Source of the DNA: an uncultured Acidimicrobiia bacterium
GTDB taxonomy: Bacteria > Actinomycetota > Acidimicrobiia > Spongiisociales > Spongiisociaceae
Direction of reading: 5' to 3'
Assembly (NCBI GenBank): GCA_958295745.1
Contig: OY282370.1
Span: 1-64,000, forward strand
Length of the DNA stretch: 64,000 nucleotides
Positions 51,701-59,461 of this stretch are shown in pieces (the first letter of the stretch is position 1; each line of letters opens with the position of its first letter). The position numbers and the translations under genes were made by a program. The notes under the pieces were generated by a model. That model made no database searches. It was not told the origin of the DNA and saw nothing but the letters and a program-made list of their open reading frames with translations.

Positions 51701-52050
51701 CCCGCCATCCCCGCCCCGGCTTGGCGGTGGCTTCGGAGGGGTCCCTCTCGGCGGCGCTGGACATCGACCTCACCGATGCGCTGCGGGCGGAGGGGCAGGC
51801 CCGGGAGGTCGTCTCCCGTATCCAGCGGACCAGGCGAGATATGGGGTTGGCGGTCTCCGACCGTATCCGTATCGGCTATCACACCGACGACGACCGGCTC
51901 CGCAACGCCATAGGACGGCACGCCGGGTTGGTGGCCGGGGAGGTGCTGGCTGCTTCGTTGACCGCCGATCCGTCGGCCGAGGGCGCCGCCTATCTGATCG
52001 GCGAGGCCGAACTTCGGGTGTCGATAGCAAAGGCGCCGCCCCTCGCATAG
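48775..52050 (+). CDS. ileS: Isoleucyl-tRNA synthetase, eukaryote-like (IleRS2) type
   Basis: A 1091-residue class I synthetase. HIGH-type motif SPHYGHI near residues 80-86, editing domain (WTTTPWTLPGNLAVAVG; TDEGTGLVHMAPAYGEVD), KMSKR in DGRKMSKRLKNYPEP near residue 640, and an anticodon domain with NDLTNWYVRRSRRRFW. KMSKR and the RLKNYP sequence mark the IleRS2 (eukaryote-like) type, known for low sensitivity to mupirocin; the bacterial C-terminal zinc finger is absent. The first 20 residues contain three 5-residue repeats (NGPAK/R) that look dispensable. It is divergent from the small membrane protein gene and convergent with divIVA. Confidence 0.95.
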   Translation: MPGTDQNGPAKNGPARNGPARNPEPAGDFRRVLPKLDIPALDARILKHWDETDAFHTSVEMRPRDREYTFYDGPPFASGSPHYGHILAGVIKDIVPRYWTMRGCRVERRFGWDTHGLPVEMEVERQLGISGPRQIEELGVAEFNDACRRMVEVTTEEWEDTTRRIGRWVDFVNDYKTMDLDFMESVWWVFRALWDKGLIYRDFKVMPYSWAAGTTLSNFEVSLGGYRDVEDPAVTVRLEVLDVPDGSGPARPGDYLTIWTTTPWTLPGNLAVAVGADLDYAAVEEGGSRYWVAASQAAEVFGDDRRPAASAAGRELLGISYRPPFDYFEEQRRRGGFRVLASPEVSTDEGTGLVHMAPAYGEVDLHTLAENGVDALVDPVDMEAKFTREAPDLAGMHVHEAEETIIGLLRRSGVLMKSERIVHAYPFCYRTDRPLIYKAIPTWFVRVEAVRDRMVELNRSIHWVPEKVGSNRFGKWLENARDWAVSRNRFWGSCIPVWECGACGRQECFGGREALEERSGVRLDDLHKHVVDEVTFPCPSCSAEAAGGGADPGAGLMRRVPEVLDCWFESGSMPYAQGHYPFENAERFPRTFPADFIAEGLDQTRGWFYTLHVLSTALFDDVAFKNCVVNGLILAEDGRKMSKRLKNYPEPSRVLDRYGGDAVRAYLIDSPVLRAEPLRFSEAGVQEVVRTVILPLWNAYSFFTTYAEADGIGFEDLRGAPPPAERPEIDRWILSVLQSLIGQTNRLMEGCYLYAVVNPALGFVNDLTNWYVRRSRRRFWRSREGNEQDKRAAFATLYEVLVTFSRLLAPVLPFITEEIHKGLVPDMASVHLADYPTVIEEMIDGDLERSMAAARRVVTLGRSLRSDHAVGVRQPLASLTVVSRDPVMAEAVERHRRIITEELNVKDAATSDDEQSVVDLKAKANFRRLGPRLGAAVKGVAEALAALPGEEVTALVDRGKITLEGHDLTVDDVVISRHPRPGLAVASEGSLSAALDIDLTDALRAEGQAREVVSRIQRTRRDMGLAVSDRIRIGYHTDDDRLRNAIGRHAGLVAGEVLAASLTADPSAEGAAYLIGEAELRVSIAKAPPLA
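48793..48837 (+). repeat. Three 15-bp tandem repeats at the ileS start
   Basis: AATGGTCCGGCTAAG is followed by two copies of AATGGCCCGGCTCGG, encoding NGPAK-NGPAR-NGPAR. The repeat is in frame and inside the disordered N-terminal tail of IleRS. Copy number may vary between strains. Confidence 0.85.
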
Positions 52051-52096
52051 CGGGGCGGGGGACGGATCCGGATACAGGACTTCTCGCGCCGGGCTT

Positions 52097-52498
52097 CTAG
52101 TCCTGGGACGGCGGGGAGGGGTCGTCCGCAGGAGCAGGCGCCGTCATCGCCGTTCGGATCTGGTGGAGGATATGCTCGCCGGCTTCCAAGGCTTCTTCCA
52201 CCATCCGTTCGGAAGTGCGGGCGGCGCTGTCCAGCAGGCCGCGCAGCCGGGCTTCGACCTCTTCGTGCAGGGCCGTCGACGACCCGGGGGCGCCGCTCTC
52301 CCGGATCCGGGCTTCCCGGCACTCGTCGAGAGCAGACCGCAACCGTCCGATCTCGCCTCTCGCCTCGGCGTCGCGCTGCTCGTACTCCTTGACGGCGGCG
52401 GCGACCCGATCCAGGAAGGCGTCCACCTCGTCCTCGGCGTAACCACGGATGGTCACGGGGAATTTGACCTCTTCGACCTCGTATGAACTGATACGCAT
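52097..52498 (-). CDS. divIVA: DivIVA/Wag31-like protein
   Basis: A 133-residue protein with the DivIVA N-terminal membrane-binding motif (FPVTIRGYAEDEVDAFLDRV) and coiled coil (AAAVKEYEQRDAEARGEIGRL), a Gly/Ser break, and a second coiled segment. DivIVA proteins mark curved membrane at poles and septa; in actinobacteria Wag31 directs polar growth. At 133 residues it is much shorter than Wag31 (~260), so it may be a divergent septal member rather than the polar scaffold. It ends the ftsZ operon after yggT; AGCAGGAAA precedes the ATG. Confidence 0.85.
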   Translation of the reverse strand: MRISSYEVEEVKFPVTIRGYAEDEVDAFLDRVAAAVKEYEQRDAEARGEIGRLRSALDECREARIRESGAPGSSTALHEEVEARLRGLLDSAARTSERMVEEALEAGEHILHQIRTAMTAPAPADDPSPPSQD

Positions 52499-52517
52499 TT
52501 TCCTGCTCAGCGCCTTC

Positions 52518-52781
52518 CTACCTACATATGATCCTGCTCAGCAGATAGACCGCGAAGAGCAGGATCATGGGCGAGAGATCCAGCCGCATCGATCCGACCG
52601 GGATTCCCGGAACCACCCGTCGGATCGAACGGAGAGGCGGCTCGACCAGTCTGGACAGCACCGTGACGAACCGCCCCACAGGGTGGTGGCTCGGCACCGC
52701 CACGTAACTCATCACCACCAAGGCGATGACGGCGATGATATACAGCTGCAGCAGCGTGCAGATGAACCGGAGCAACCACAT
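52518..52781 (-). CDS. yggT: YggT-family membrane protein
   Basis: An 87-residue protein with two hydrophobic helices (LLQLYIIAVIALVVMSYV and SPMILLFAVYLLSRII) around the conserved loop LVEPPLRSIRRVVPGIPVGSMRLDLSPM. YggT proteins are small membrane proteins linked to osmotic stress or division; exact function is unknown. It lies between sepF and divIVA, as in M. tuberculosis (Rv2146c). Confidence 0.9.
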   Translation of the reverse strand: MWLLRFICTLLQLYIIAVIALVVMSYVAVPSHHPVGRFVTVLSRLVEPPLRSIRRVVPGIPVGSMRLDLSPMILLFAVYLLSRIICR

Positions 52782-52790
52782 CCCGTCGAG

Positions 52791-53348
52791 CTACCGGTCC
52801 AGGTCGTAGAGCCCGAGTTCGGCCAGCCGATTGATCTCGCGTTCCAATATCTTTACCCGCGGGGGGGTCACCAGCAACACCCCCTCCGCCACCTTCCGGA
52901 TCGATCCGTCCAAGGCATACACCAGACCGCTCGAGAAGTCCACCAGCCGGCGCACCTGCACCGGTCCGGTCTCCCTCAGGTCGATGACCACCGGGATCCG
53001 CTCCCGCATCAGATCGGCGATCCTCTTGGCGTCGTCGAAACCGCGGGCCTCTATGGTCTCGGTATAGCCCACCGTGGACCCTGCCTGTTCGCCGGGCCGT
53101 ACCAAAACGCTCATATCCGGCGCAGGGCCGGGGCGCCGGTATCCGGAGGAACCCCCTACCAGGCGGGGGCCGCCGGCGGAGTGACCGCTTTCCGAAGGAC
53201 GCATCTGGGGGCGCTGGACCGGCCTGCGCGGCACCGCCGACGGCGCATTGCCGCGGACGGCGTACCCCTGTTCCTGGTACGGGTCGTTCCCGGGGTCCTC
53301 ATCGTCGACCAGACCCAGCCAGGCCATGATTTTGTTGAACGAGCTCAT
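52791..53348 (-). CDS. sepF: Cell division protein SepF
   Basis: SepF anchors FtsZ filaments to the membrane and stands in for FtsA, which is absent here. The 185-residue protein has the N-terminal amphipathic helix (SSFNKIMAWLGLVDDED), a ~75-residue linker rich in Pro, Arg and Gly, and the SepF core (RGFDDAKRIADLMRERIPVVIDLRET..RRLVDFSSGLVYALDGSIRKVAEGVLLVTP). The ATG overlaps the yggS stop. It belongs to ftsZ-pgeF-yggS-sepF-yggT-divIVA. Confidence 0.95.
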   Translation of the reverse strand: MSSFNKIMAWLGLVDDEDPGNDPYQEQGYAVRGNAPSAVPRRPVQRPQMRPSESGHSAGGPRLVGGSSGYRRPGPAPDMSVLVRPGEQAGSTVGYTETIEARGFDDAKRIADLMRERIPVVIDLRETGPVQVRRLVDFSSGLVYALDGSIRKVAEGVLLVTPPRVKILEREINRLAELGLYDLDR

Positions 53349-54028
53349 GCCTGCCCTACTTTAGGTCGTGTACCAAAGATAGCCCGTCCTATCCGAACCA
53401 TGGTCGATCCTTCCTCTATAGCTGCCTCGAAATCATCCGTCATGCCCATACTCAAGATCAGCGGGCGGCGGGCCCGAACCGACAGATGATCTCCTATCTC
53501 CCGCATCCGTGCAAAGTAAGGCCGGCCCGCTTCGGGGTCTTCGCCCATCGGAGGTATGGCCATGATTCCCTGCAGCCGGACGCCGGCTTCCTCCCACCGG
53601 TCGAAGACCCGGTCGGCCTGCTCGGGCGGCACCCCCCGTTTCTGCGGCTCCATCCCGATGTTTATCTGCATCAGGGCCGGCGGGGTTTCTTCAGCGCCCT
53701 TCAGCCACGGCGTCACCAGCCGGTCCCGGTCGAAGGATTGGATCAGGGTTACCCGCGGGCGCACGATCCGCACCTTGTTGGTCTGCAGAGGCCCCACGAA
53801 GTGCCATTCGACGCTGCCGTCACCGAACTGCCCGTACTTCGATTTGAGCTCCTGCCCGCGGCTCTCTCCGAAGGTGCGCTGCCCTGCCTCGAATGCTTCC
53901 CTCAGGGCCGAAACCGGATGGCCCTTGCCGACCGCGACCATCTCCACGTCTTCCGCCCTCCGACCCGACCGGCGGGCGGCGGCGGTAACTCGTTCCCTCA
54001 CCTCCCCGAGCCGGCGCGCCAAACTCAC
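53345..54028 (-). CDS. yggS: YggS-family pyridoxal phosphate homeostasis protein
   Basis: A 227-residue PLP-binding protein with the alanine-racemase-like barrel. The PLP lysine is in EMVAVGKGHPVSALREAFEAG; later segments are FGESRGQELKSKYG, EWHFVGPLQTNKV, IQSFDR and LILSMGMTDDFEAAIEEGSTMVRIGRAIFG. It buffers free PLP and is not a metabolic enzyme. GTG 54028 overlaps the pgeF stop (GTGA), which decides the start over GTG 54037. Confidence 0.93.
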   Translation of the reverse strand: MSLARRLGEVRERVTAAARRSGRRAEDVEMVAVGKGHPVSALREAFEAGQRTFGESRGQELKSKYGQFGDGSVEWHFVGPLQTNKVRIVRPRVTLIQSFDRDRLVTPWLKGAEETPPALMQINIGMEPQKRGVPPEQADRVFDRWEEAGVRLQGIMAIPPMGEDPEAGRPYFARMREIGDHLSVRARRPLILSMGMTDDFEAAIEEGSTMVRIGRAIFGTRPKVGQA

Positions 54029-54648
54029 GGCATCCACCCTATCGCCGCCATGCGCGAGGCTGCGCCGTCGCCCCGGTGGGAAAACCATCCCTCTCCGCAC
54101 CGGGTGCAAGACCCGACCGACCACCAGGAGGCCTCGGGTGCTTGGGCGCGGGCGGCCCCCCCGAGATCCACGGAGGGCGCCTTCCAGGTGGTCGAGGCTT
54201 CGTGGCCGGGGAAAAGTTCTGCCACTTCTTCCCCCACTTCGAAACAGCAGGGCCCGATCGCGGGTCCCATGGCAGCCCGCATAACCTCACCTTTTAGTTG
54301 AAGCTGAAGGTATCGAACGGCGGCTGTTACCACGCCCGCCGCCAGTCCCCGCCACCCCGCATGCACCACGGCCACGGCCCCGGCGGTCTCGATCACCACC
54401 CCCGCGCAATCGGCTGTGAAAACCGCCAGCGGCAACCCCCGGCGCCCGGTCACCAATGCGTCGCCTTCCCCGGCCGCCCCCGGCCGGTCCACCTCCACCA
54501 CGGCGGCGCCGTGCAGCTGGCGCAGGGTCGCCCACTCGGACCGGATCCCGGCCTCTCCGGACACGGCCGACCGATCGCCGCGCCTCATATCACCGGCGAG
54601 GGAGGTCGTGAAGGCGGCGCCGCGAAAACCGGGGGGGCGGATGATCAC
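54025..54648 (-). CDS. pgeF: Polyphenol oxidase / purine nucleoside phosphorylase family (YfiH, PgeF)
   Basis: About 207 residues of the multicopper-like YfiH family, recently described as peptidoglycan editing factor or purine nucleoside phosphorylase. Metal-site motifs: LRQLHGAAVVEVD, FTADCAGVVIE with the conserved Cys, and VVHAGWRGLAAGVV. GTG 54648 is taken as start because it overlaps the stop of the 9-codon bridge frame (GTGA) and similarity begins at FRGAAFTTSLAGD. It sits between ftsZ and yggS, the standard actinobacterial position. Confidence 0.9.
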   Translation of the reverse strand: MIIRPPGFRGAAFTTSLAGDMRRGDRSAVSGEAGIRSEWATLRQLHGAAVVEVDRPGAAGEGDALVTGRRGLPLAVFTADCAGVVIETAGAVAVVHAGWRGLAAGVVTAAVRYLQLQLKGEVMRAAMGPAIGPCCFEVGEEVAELFPGHEASTTWKAPSVDLGGAARAQAPEASWWSVGSCTRCGEGWFSHRGDGAASRMAAIGWMP

Positions 54649-54674
54649 GGCGCCTGAAAGCCGGAAAAGGTCAT
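54645..54674 (-). CDS. Nine-codon bridge frame between ftsZ and pgeF
   Basis: The ATG at 54674 overlaps the ftsZ stop (ATGA). The frame MTFSGFQAP closes with a TGA (54645-54647) that overlaps the pgeF GTG start. No duplication is visible. It may keep ribosomes moving from ftsZ to pgeF; peptide function is not claimed. Confidence 0.3.
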   Translation of the reverse strand: MTFSGFQAP

Positions 54675-55750
54675 CCCTCGACGAAATCCGGGATGTCGAA
54701 GGGATCGTCCTCGGGAATGGGAAGAACACGATCCGAGGCGCGCCGGGGGCCCGAACGGGAAGGGGGGGCGGAAGGCCGGTCGGAGCGTCGAGATCGATCG
54801 ACCCCAGCCGCGATGATGGTCACCCGCACCTCCTCTCCCATCGTTTCGTCCACCGAGGTCCCGAAGATGATCTGGGCGTCCGGTTCACAGTGTTCGGCGA
54901 CCTTGCCCATGGCATCGTTCACCTCGTGCAAGGTCAGCTCGGGAGGTCCGATCACAGCCAGCAGCACCCGGGTCGCCCCTTCCATCGAAGTCTCGATCAG
55001 AGGACTGGTCATGGCCCGCTCCGCCGACTGCACAGCCCGGTTGTCGCCCGATGCCCTCCCGATGCCCATGACCGCGGTGCCGGCGTCCCCCAGCACCGTC
55101 TTGACATCGGCGAAGTCCACATTTATGGCACCCGGGCTGGTGATGATCTCGGTGATGCCGGTAACCCCGTCCCTCAGCACCTCGTCGGCCATCGCGAAGG
55201 CGTCCATCATCGACATCGAACGGTCGGCCACGGACAGCAGGTTGTCGTTGGGGATCACGATCAGGGCGTCGACCGCCTCCCTCAGCTCTACGATTCCCTG
55301 CTCCGCCTGCACCGAGCGCCGCTGTCCTTCGAAACCGAACGGGCGGGTCACCACCCCTACCGTGAGGGCGCCCAGGCTGCGGGCCGTCTCGGCCACTACC
55401 GGGGCGCCGCCCGTACCGGTGCCTCCCCCTTCCCCTGCCGTCACGAATACCAGGTCCGAACCGGTGAGCACGTCCTCCAGCTCCTCCCGATGCGCCTGGG
55501 CGGCCGTCTTGCCCACCTCGGGGTTGGCGCCCGCCCCCAGACCCCGGGTCACCTCGCGGCCGATGTCCAGCCTGATATCGGCATCCGACATCAACAGCGC
55601 CTGGGCATCCGTGTTGATGGCGATGAACTCCACGCCGGTGATACCCGCTTCGACCATACGGTTCACGGCGTTCGTCCCTCCGCCGCCGACCCCCACCACC
55701 TTGATGATCGCCAAGTGCGGGACAGCCTCGCCAACATCACTCAGGGACAT
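54671..55750 (-). CDS. ftsZ: Cell division protein FtsZ
   Basis: Tubulin-like GTPase of 359 residues forming the division ring. GTP-binding glycine loop [20 protein letters not shown] near residues 104-123, N-terminal [22 protein letters not shown]7 loop [20 protein letters not shown], and C-terminal conserved peptide [12 protein letters not shown], the site where SepF binds. The linker before that peptide is short (~40 residues). It is first in its own sub-operon after a 530-base spacer and is coupled to pgeF by a short frame. Confidence 0.98.
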   Translation of the reverse strand: MSLSDVGEAVPHLAIIKVVGVGGGGTNAVNRMVEAGITGVEFIAINTDAQALLMSDADIRLDIGREVTRGLGAGANPEVGKTAAQAHREELEDVLTGSDLVFVTAGEGGGTGTGGAPVVAETARSLGALTVGVVTRPFGFEGQRRSVQAEQGIVELREAVDALIVIPNDNLLSVADRSMSMMDAFAMADEVLRDGVTGITEIITSPGAINVDFADVKTVLGDAGTAVMGIGRASGDNRAVQSAERAMTSPLIETSMEGATRVLLAVIGPPELTLHEVNDAMGKVAEHCEPDAQIIFGTSVDETMGEEVRVTIIAAGVDRSRRSDRPSAPPSRSGPRRASDRVLPIPEDDPFDIPDFVEG

Positions 55751-56280
55751 ACGCTTTCATCCTTCCGTTTCTAGACATCCAACAGCCCCGATCCTTATTT
55801 TCGGGCGCCAAAACCTTCAGCAACGATCACACCCAAAGTCTCGAGTACTGGTAGAGCTTAGGCCATCGCGCGGGGTTAACCCTATAGATTACCCTAAGCT
55901 TTTTGTTGAAGTTCAATCTTGGGCGGGATGGCGGGCATCGACTGTTCCTGACCGGCCTCGGGGCAACGGCAACGGAGTCGAGCAGCCTCATGACCTGGGA
56001 TTCACCGGTCGCAGCAACGCGTCTGCCCTCAGTAGGAAGCGGCCGCTTGCGGGATGAAGGAACGGTGCACGACCCGGAGAGGATACAAAAGTTACGTGTG
56101 CGGGGAACGCGGGCGGGACGGGTCCGCCGTCAGTTCCAACATGCCCGCTGCCCACACCTCGTAACCGGCGCCTCCTACCCCTCCCCCCTATGCGAACAAG
56201 AACCACACGAACGACCAGGGTCGATTCTCCAGAATCTCAAACCGGTCGGCCGCCCCGGCACCTGTCATTCGGGAATCCTC
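55751..56280. promoter_or_regulatory. ftsQ-ftsZ spacer with palindromes: probable ftsZ promoter region
   Basis: No gene is supported in 530 bases. On the minus strand the AT-richer part at 55780-55920 holds likely ftsZ control signals: GGGTTAACCC (55873-55882), an 11-base palindrome TTGAAGTTCAA (55906-55916) and flanking CCCTAAG (55892-55898) / CTTGGG (55918-55923) arms. TTGAAC on the minus strand could be a -35 element with TAATCT or TATAGG as -10. FtsR of Corynebacterium activates ftsZ, so these palindromes are candidate sites for the MerR proteins encoded at 21-24.5 kb. The part nearer ftsQ (56000-56280) shows nothing. Confidence 0.45.
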
Positions 56281-57162
56281 CTATCCGCCCAGACTGTTCT
56301 TGACCCCGGGATCTACTATCTCCCAGGCACTGACGGCGGGGCGTCCGGGGGCGGTCACATCGATAACCCCGTCCGGAGCGGAATCCAGGATCACCAGCAG
56401 AGATTCCGCCTTGGACGCCACTTCCACAGGGGCGCCCAGGCGAACCGCGCGTCGTCTCACCATCACCCAGAGATCTCCCCCGATCACCTGTACGGCACTC
56501 CGCTTGGCCATGTCCTCGGGAATCGCCTCCAGGAATCGAAGCGCTCCCAACACGTCCTCGTCCGACACCTGGCCCCCGAGCCCCGGGTCCTCGACCGGGA
56601 TGCGGATCACCGATCGAGCCGAATTCGGGAAGTCCACATAGTCGAGGATCACGCCGTCGTCCGCCAGCAGCCCCCAGCGGTCCTCTAGCTGCATCCAGGC
56701 GGCGGGTTTCCGCTCTTGGACGTAGACCTCCACCCGGGTCGGAAACACCAGCTTCACGGAAGCCGACGCCACCCACGGGTCCGCCGCCAGACCCTCCTCG
56801 ACCGAACCGACCCGGATGGCCGCCAGGGGTCTGCCCTCTACGACTCGGTGGCGCGCCAGTATCTCATCCACCGCGGCGTTGTGCACCCCGCTGACCGCCA
56901 CCTCTTCGACGCTCAAATAGGGGGAGCTGAACAGCCAGGCTATCCCGCCCACGACAGCCATCACGGCCAGGATCATCAGCGATCTGCGCATCAGCGACCG
57001 GGCCCTCTGCTCGGCGACCTGGCGGCGCCTTCGGGCGATATCCGGATCTATCTTCGAGCTCTGATCCGTCTTCGCGTTCGGAGGCGCACTCCCCCGCCCG
57101 CGGAACAAACGGGTCTTCACCTTGGCCGCATCCGGCTTCTTCCTGATCGAAAACAACTTCAC
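56281..57162 (-). CDS. ftsQ: Cell division protein FtsQ
   Basis: A 293-residue single-pass protein: ~60 basic cytoplasmic residues, one membrane helix (SLMILAVMAVVGGIAWLF), a POTRA domain (YLSVEEVAVSGVHNAAVDEIL) and the beta domain (DPWVASASVKLVFPTRVEVYVQERKPAAW; RWGLLADDGVILDYV). It recruits FtsL/FtsB and later divisome proteins. The ATG overlaps the murB stop (ATGA). It is the last gene of the mraY-to-ftsQ string. Confidence 0.94.
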   Translation of the reverse strand: MKLFSIRKKPDAAKVKTRLFRGRGSAPPNAKTDQSSKIDPDIARRRRQVAEQRARSLMRRSLMILAVMAVVGGIAWLFSSPYLSVEEVAVSGVHNAAVDEILARHRVVEGRPLAAIRVGSVEEGLAADPWVASASVKLVFPTRVEVYVQERKPAAWMQLEDRWGLLADDGVILDYVDFPNSARSVIRIPVEDPGLGGQVSDEDVLGALRFLEAIPEDMAKRSAVQVIGGDLWVMVRRRAVRLGAPVEVASKAESLLVILDSAPDGVIDVTAPGRPAVSAWEIVDPGVKNSLGG

Positions 57163-58100
57163 GCCCGCTGCCCTCCCCGAGCCTCGTCGAGGACGCCGCG
57201 GAACCGCCCGGCGAAGCGCACTTCGGGTTCCAGCAACACCCCGGCCCTCTCCCGGACCAGCCGCCGCACTTCGTGCACCAGGTCGTAGACATCCTGGGCT
57301 GCGGCGCCCGGGTCGGCCACGAAGAAGTTGGCGTGCCGGGTCGATACGCGGGCGCCGCCCCGGCGCAGCCCCTTGAGACCCAAGGAATCGATGAGCCGGC
57401 CGGCTGCGTCACCGGGAGGGTTGCGGAACACGCTGCCGGCGTTGAGGGTGCCGCCGGGCTGGTTTTCCCTCCGCCAGCGCGTGGCTTCGCGCATCCGGGC
57501 CGATATCCGGCCGGCCTCGCCGGGCTCCACGGCGAAAGACGCCTCTAGCACCAGGTCATCGCCCCCCACGCTGCTCCGGCGGTAACCGAATTCCAGGTCG
57601 GATGCATCCCGCTCGACGATCTCCCCCGACCTCATGTCCAGAATCGAAGCGGAGATCGCGACATCGGCGGTCTCGGCGCCGTAGAACCCGGCGTTCATGG
57701 TCACGGCCCCCCCCACCGAGCCCGGGATGCCTACATAGAACTCCAGGCCGCCGAGGGCGGCCCGGCCCGCCCGGCGGGCCAGGACAGGAAGCGGCGCCGC
57801 AGCTCCGGCAGAAACCGTCTCCGCCTCCCGGTCGATCCTTACTTCCTTGAACCTCCCGGACAGGCGGATGACCAAACCGTCGTAGCCCGCGTCCGAGAAC
57901 ACCAGGTTGCTTCCCCGTCCCAGCACCAGGATGTCGATCCCCTTTCGGGAAGCCGCCCGGATCACATCGGCCGCCGCCGCCGCCGAAGACGCCTCGCAGA
58001 ACCAGCGGGCCGGGCCTCCGAGCTTGTAGGTGGTGAGAGATCCCATTGCCACCCCCGCGGTTACGTATCCGCCGGCCCTGAGCTCGTCCCAGGAGGTCAT
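57159..58100 (-). CDS. murB: UDP-N-acetylenolpyruvoylglucosamine reductase
   Basis: MurB reduces UDP-GlcNAc-enolpyruvate to UDP-MurNAc with FAD and NADPH. The 313-residue protein has the type II FAD domain (TTYKLGGPARWFCEA, ILVLGRGSNLVFSDAGYDGLVIRL), GIPGSVGGAVTMNAGFYGAE, and the catalytic serine/glutamate region NAGSVFRNPPGD and LLEPEVRFAG. The ATG overlaps the murC stop (ATGA). Placement between murC and ftsQ is common in Firmicutes and some actinobacteria but differs from M. tuberculosis. Confidence 0.96.
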   Translation of the reverse strand: MTSWDELRAGGYVTAGVAMGSLTTYKLGGPARWFCEASSAAAAADVIRAASRKGIDILVLGRGSNLVFSDAGYDGLVIRLSGRFKEVRIDREAETVSAGAAAPLPVLARRAGRAALGGLEFYVGIPGSVGGAVTMNAGFYGAETADVAISASILDMRSGEIVERDASDLEFGYRRSSVGGDDLVLEASFAVEPGEAGRISARMREATRWRRENQPGGTLNAGSVFRNPPGDAAGRLIDSLGLKGLRRGGARVSTRHANFFVADPGAAAQDVYDLVHEVRRLVRERAGVLLEPEVRFAGRFRGVLDEARGGQRA

Positions 58101-59461
58101 GACCGCCCGTCCAGCCTGGCGGACAAACAGTCGGGCAGGGCGGTTATATCCCCTGCCCCCAGCGTCAGCACCACATCTCCCGGCTCGACCCGGTCTGCTA
58201 CGAAGACCGCCGCCTCGCCCAGGAGCGGGACGTAGTGCACCTCCCCGCAGGAGAGGCGGGCGGCGTCGGCCACCAGCTCCCCGCTGACCCCCGGGACCGG
58301 CGCTTCACGCGCCCCGTAGACGTCGGTTACCACCACCCGGTCGGCGGAGGCGAGGGCCGCCCCGAACTCATCCGCCAAGGCGGCCGTCCTCGAATACAGA
58401 TGGGGTTGGAAAACCACCCACAGCCTGTTCCGGTCGAGAGGCCGAAGAGCTTCGAGGTCGGCGGCTACCTCCACCGGGTGATGGGCGTAGCTGTCGATGA
58501 TGGTGACCCCGCCCGCCGACGCCCGCAGCTCGAGACGGCGCCTGACGCCTCCGAAGCCCGCCAACCCCCGGGCCGCTTCCGAGGGGTCGTGTCCGAGCTC
58601 CGCCAACAGGGCCAGCACCCCGCAGGCGTTGCGGGCCGTGTGCAGTCCGGGGGCGCCCACCGTCACCTCGGCCGAAGGGAACCGTCCGCCAAGCCGAAAC
58701 GACACCGAGGCGGGGCCGGGCGCCGCGTCGAGTATCCGCCACTCGGCCTCTTCCGAGGTTCCGTACCCGGGGCGTCCGGTGCGTTCGGCCAGGCGCCGCC
58801 CCCCCGGGTCGTCCACACCCACCACCACAGGGCCGTCCACCCTTTCCACCACCTCGGTGAACGCCCGCTCGAGCCGGTCCAGGGTTCCGTAATGGTCCAG
58901 ATGATCAGAATCCACGTTGGTGACCATGAGGCCGCGGAACTCGAGATGGGTGAAGGTCGCGAAGGCTTCGTCCGCCTCGAGTATCAGCAGGTCGTCCACA
59001 CCCAGATGGGCGTTGTCGTCCGGTTCCGGGAGATCGCCGCCCACGATGAACGACGGATCCAGACCCAGGGACCTGGCCGCGGCCGCCGCCATCGCCGTGG
59101 AGGTGGTCTTGCCGTGGGTGCCGGTGAAGCCGACAGTGGGAAACCGGGCGGTCAGGGCGGCCAGCAGCCGGGGCCGCATCCATACCGGGACCCCGGCGGC
59201 GCCGGCCGCCGCCAGCTCGGGATTTTCTACGGGAACCGCCGAGGAGGCAACCACCAACCCGCATCCGGCCATCCGCTCCGGCCGGGTCCCCGCCCATGTC
59301 TCGATGCCGCGGCGCTCCAGATCTTCCATCTCCGGCCCGGCCCGCAGATCCGAACCGGTGACCCGATGCCCCATCGCCGCCAGCAGCTTGGCCAAGGGTC
59401 CCATGCCCGCCCCCGCCGCTCCGACCACGTGGACCCGGCCCGGCTCATCGAGATCGAACAT
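58097..59461 (-). CDS. murC: UDP-N-acetylmuramate-L-alanine ligase
   Basis: MurC adds L-alanine to UDP-MurNAc. The 454-residue Mur ligase has the N-terminal nucleotide-sugar loop VHVVGAAGAGMGPLAKLLAAMGH, the ATP loop FTGTHGKTTSTAMAA (about residues 112-126), the lysine/aspartate segment LILEADEAFATF, NVDSDHLDHYGTLD and the C-terminal IIDSYAHHPVEVAADL. Its start overlaps the murG end by 17 bases, indicating tight coupling. Confidence 0.96.
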   Translation of the reverse strand: MFDLDEPGRVHVVGAAGAGMGPLAKLLAAMGHRVTGSDLRAGPEMEDLERRGIETWAGTRPERMAGCGLVVASSAVPVENPELAAAGAAGVPVWMRPRLLAALTARFPTVGFTGTHGKTTSTAMAAAAARSLGLDPSFIVGGDLPEPDDNAHLGVDDLLILEADEAFATFTHLEFRGLMVTNVDSDHLDHYGTLDRLERAFTEVVERVDGPVVVGVDDPGGRRLAERTGRPGYGTSEEAEWRILDAAPGPASVSFRLGGRFPSAEVTVGAPGLHTARNACGVLALLAELGHDPSEAARGLAGFGGVRRRLELRASAGGVTIIDSYAHHPVEVAADLEALRPLDRNRLWVVFQPHLYSRTAALADEFGAALASADRVVVTDVYGAREAPVPGVSGELVADAARLSCGEVHYVPLLGEAAVFVADRVEPGDVVLTLGAGDITALPDCLSARLDGRS

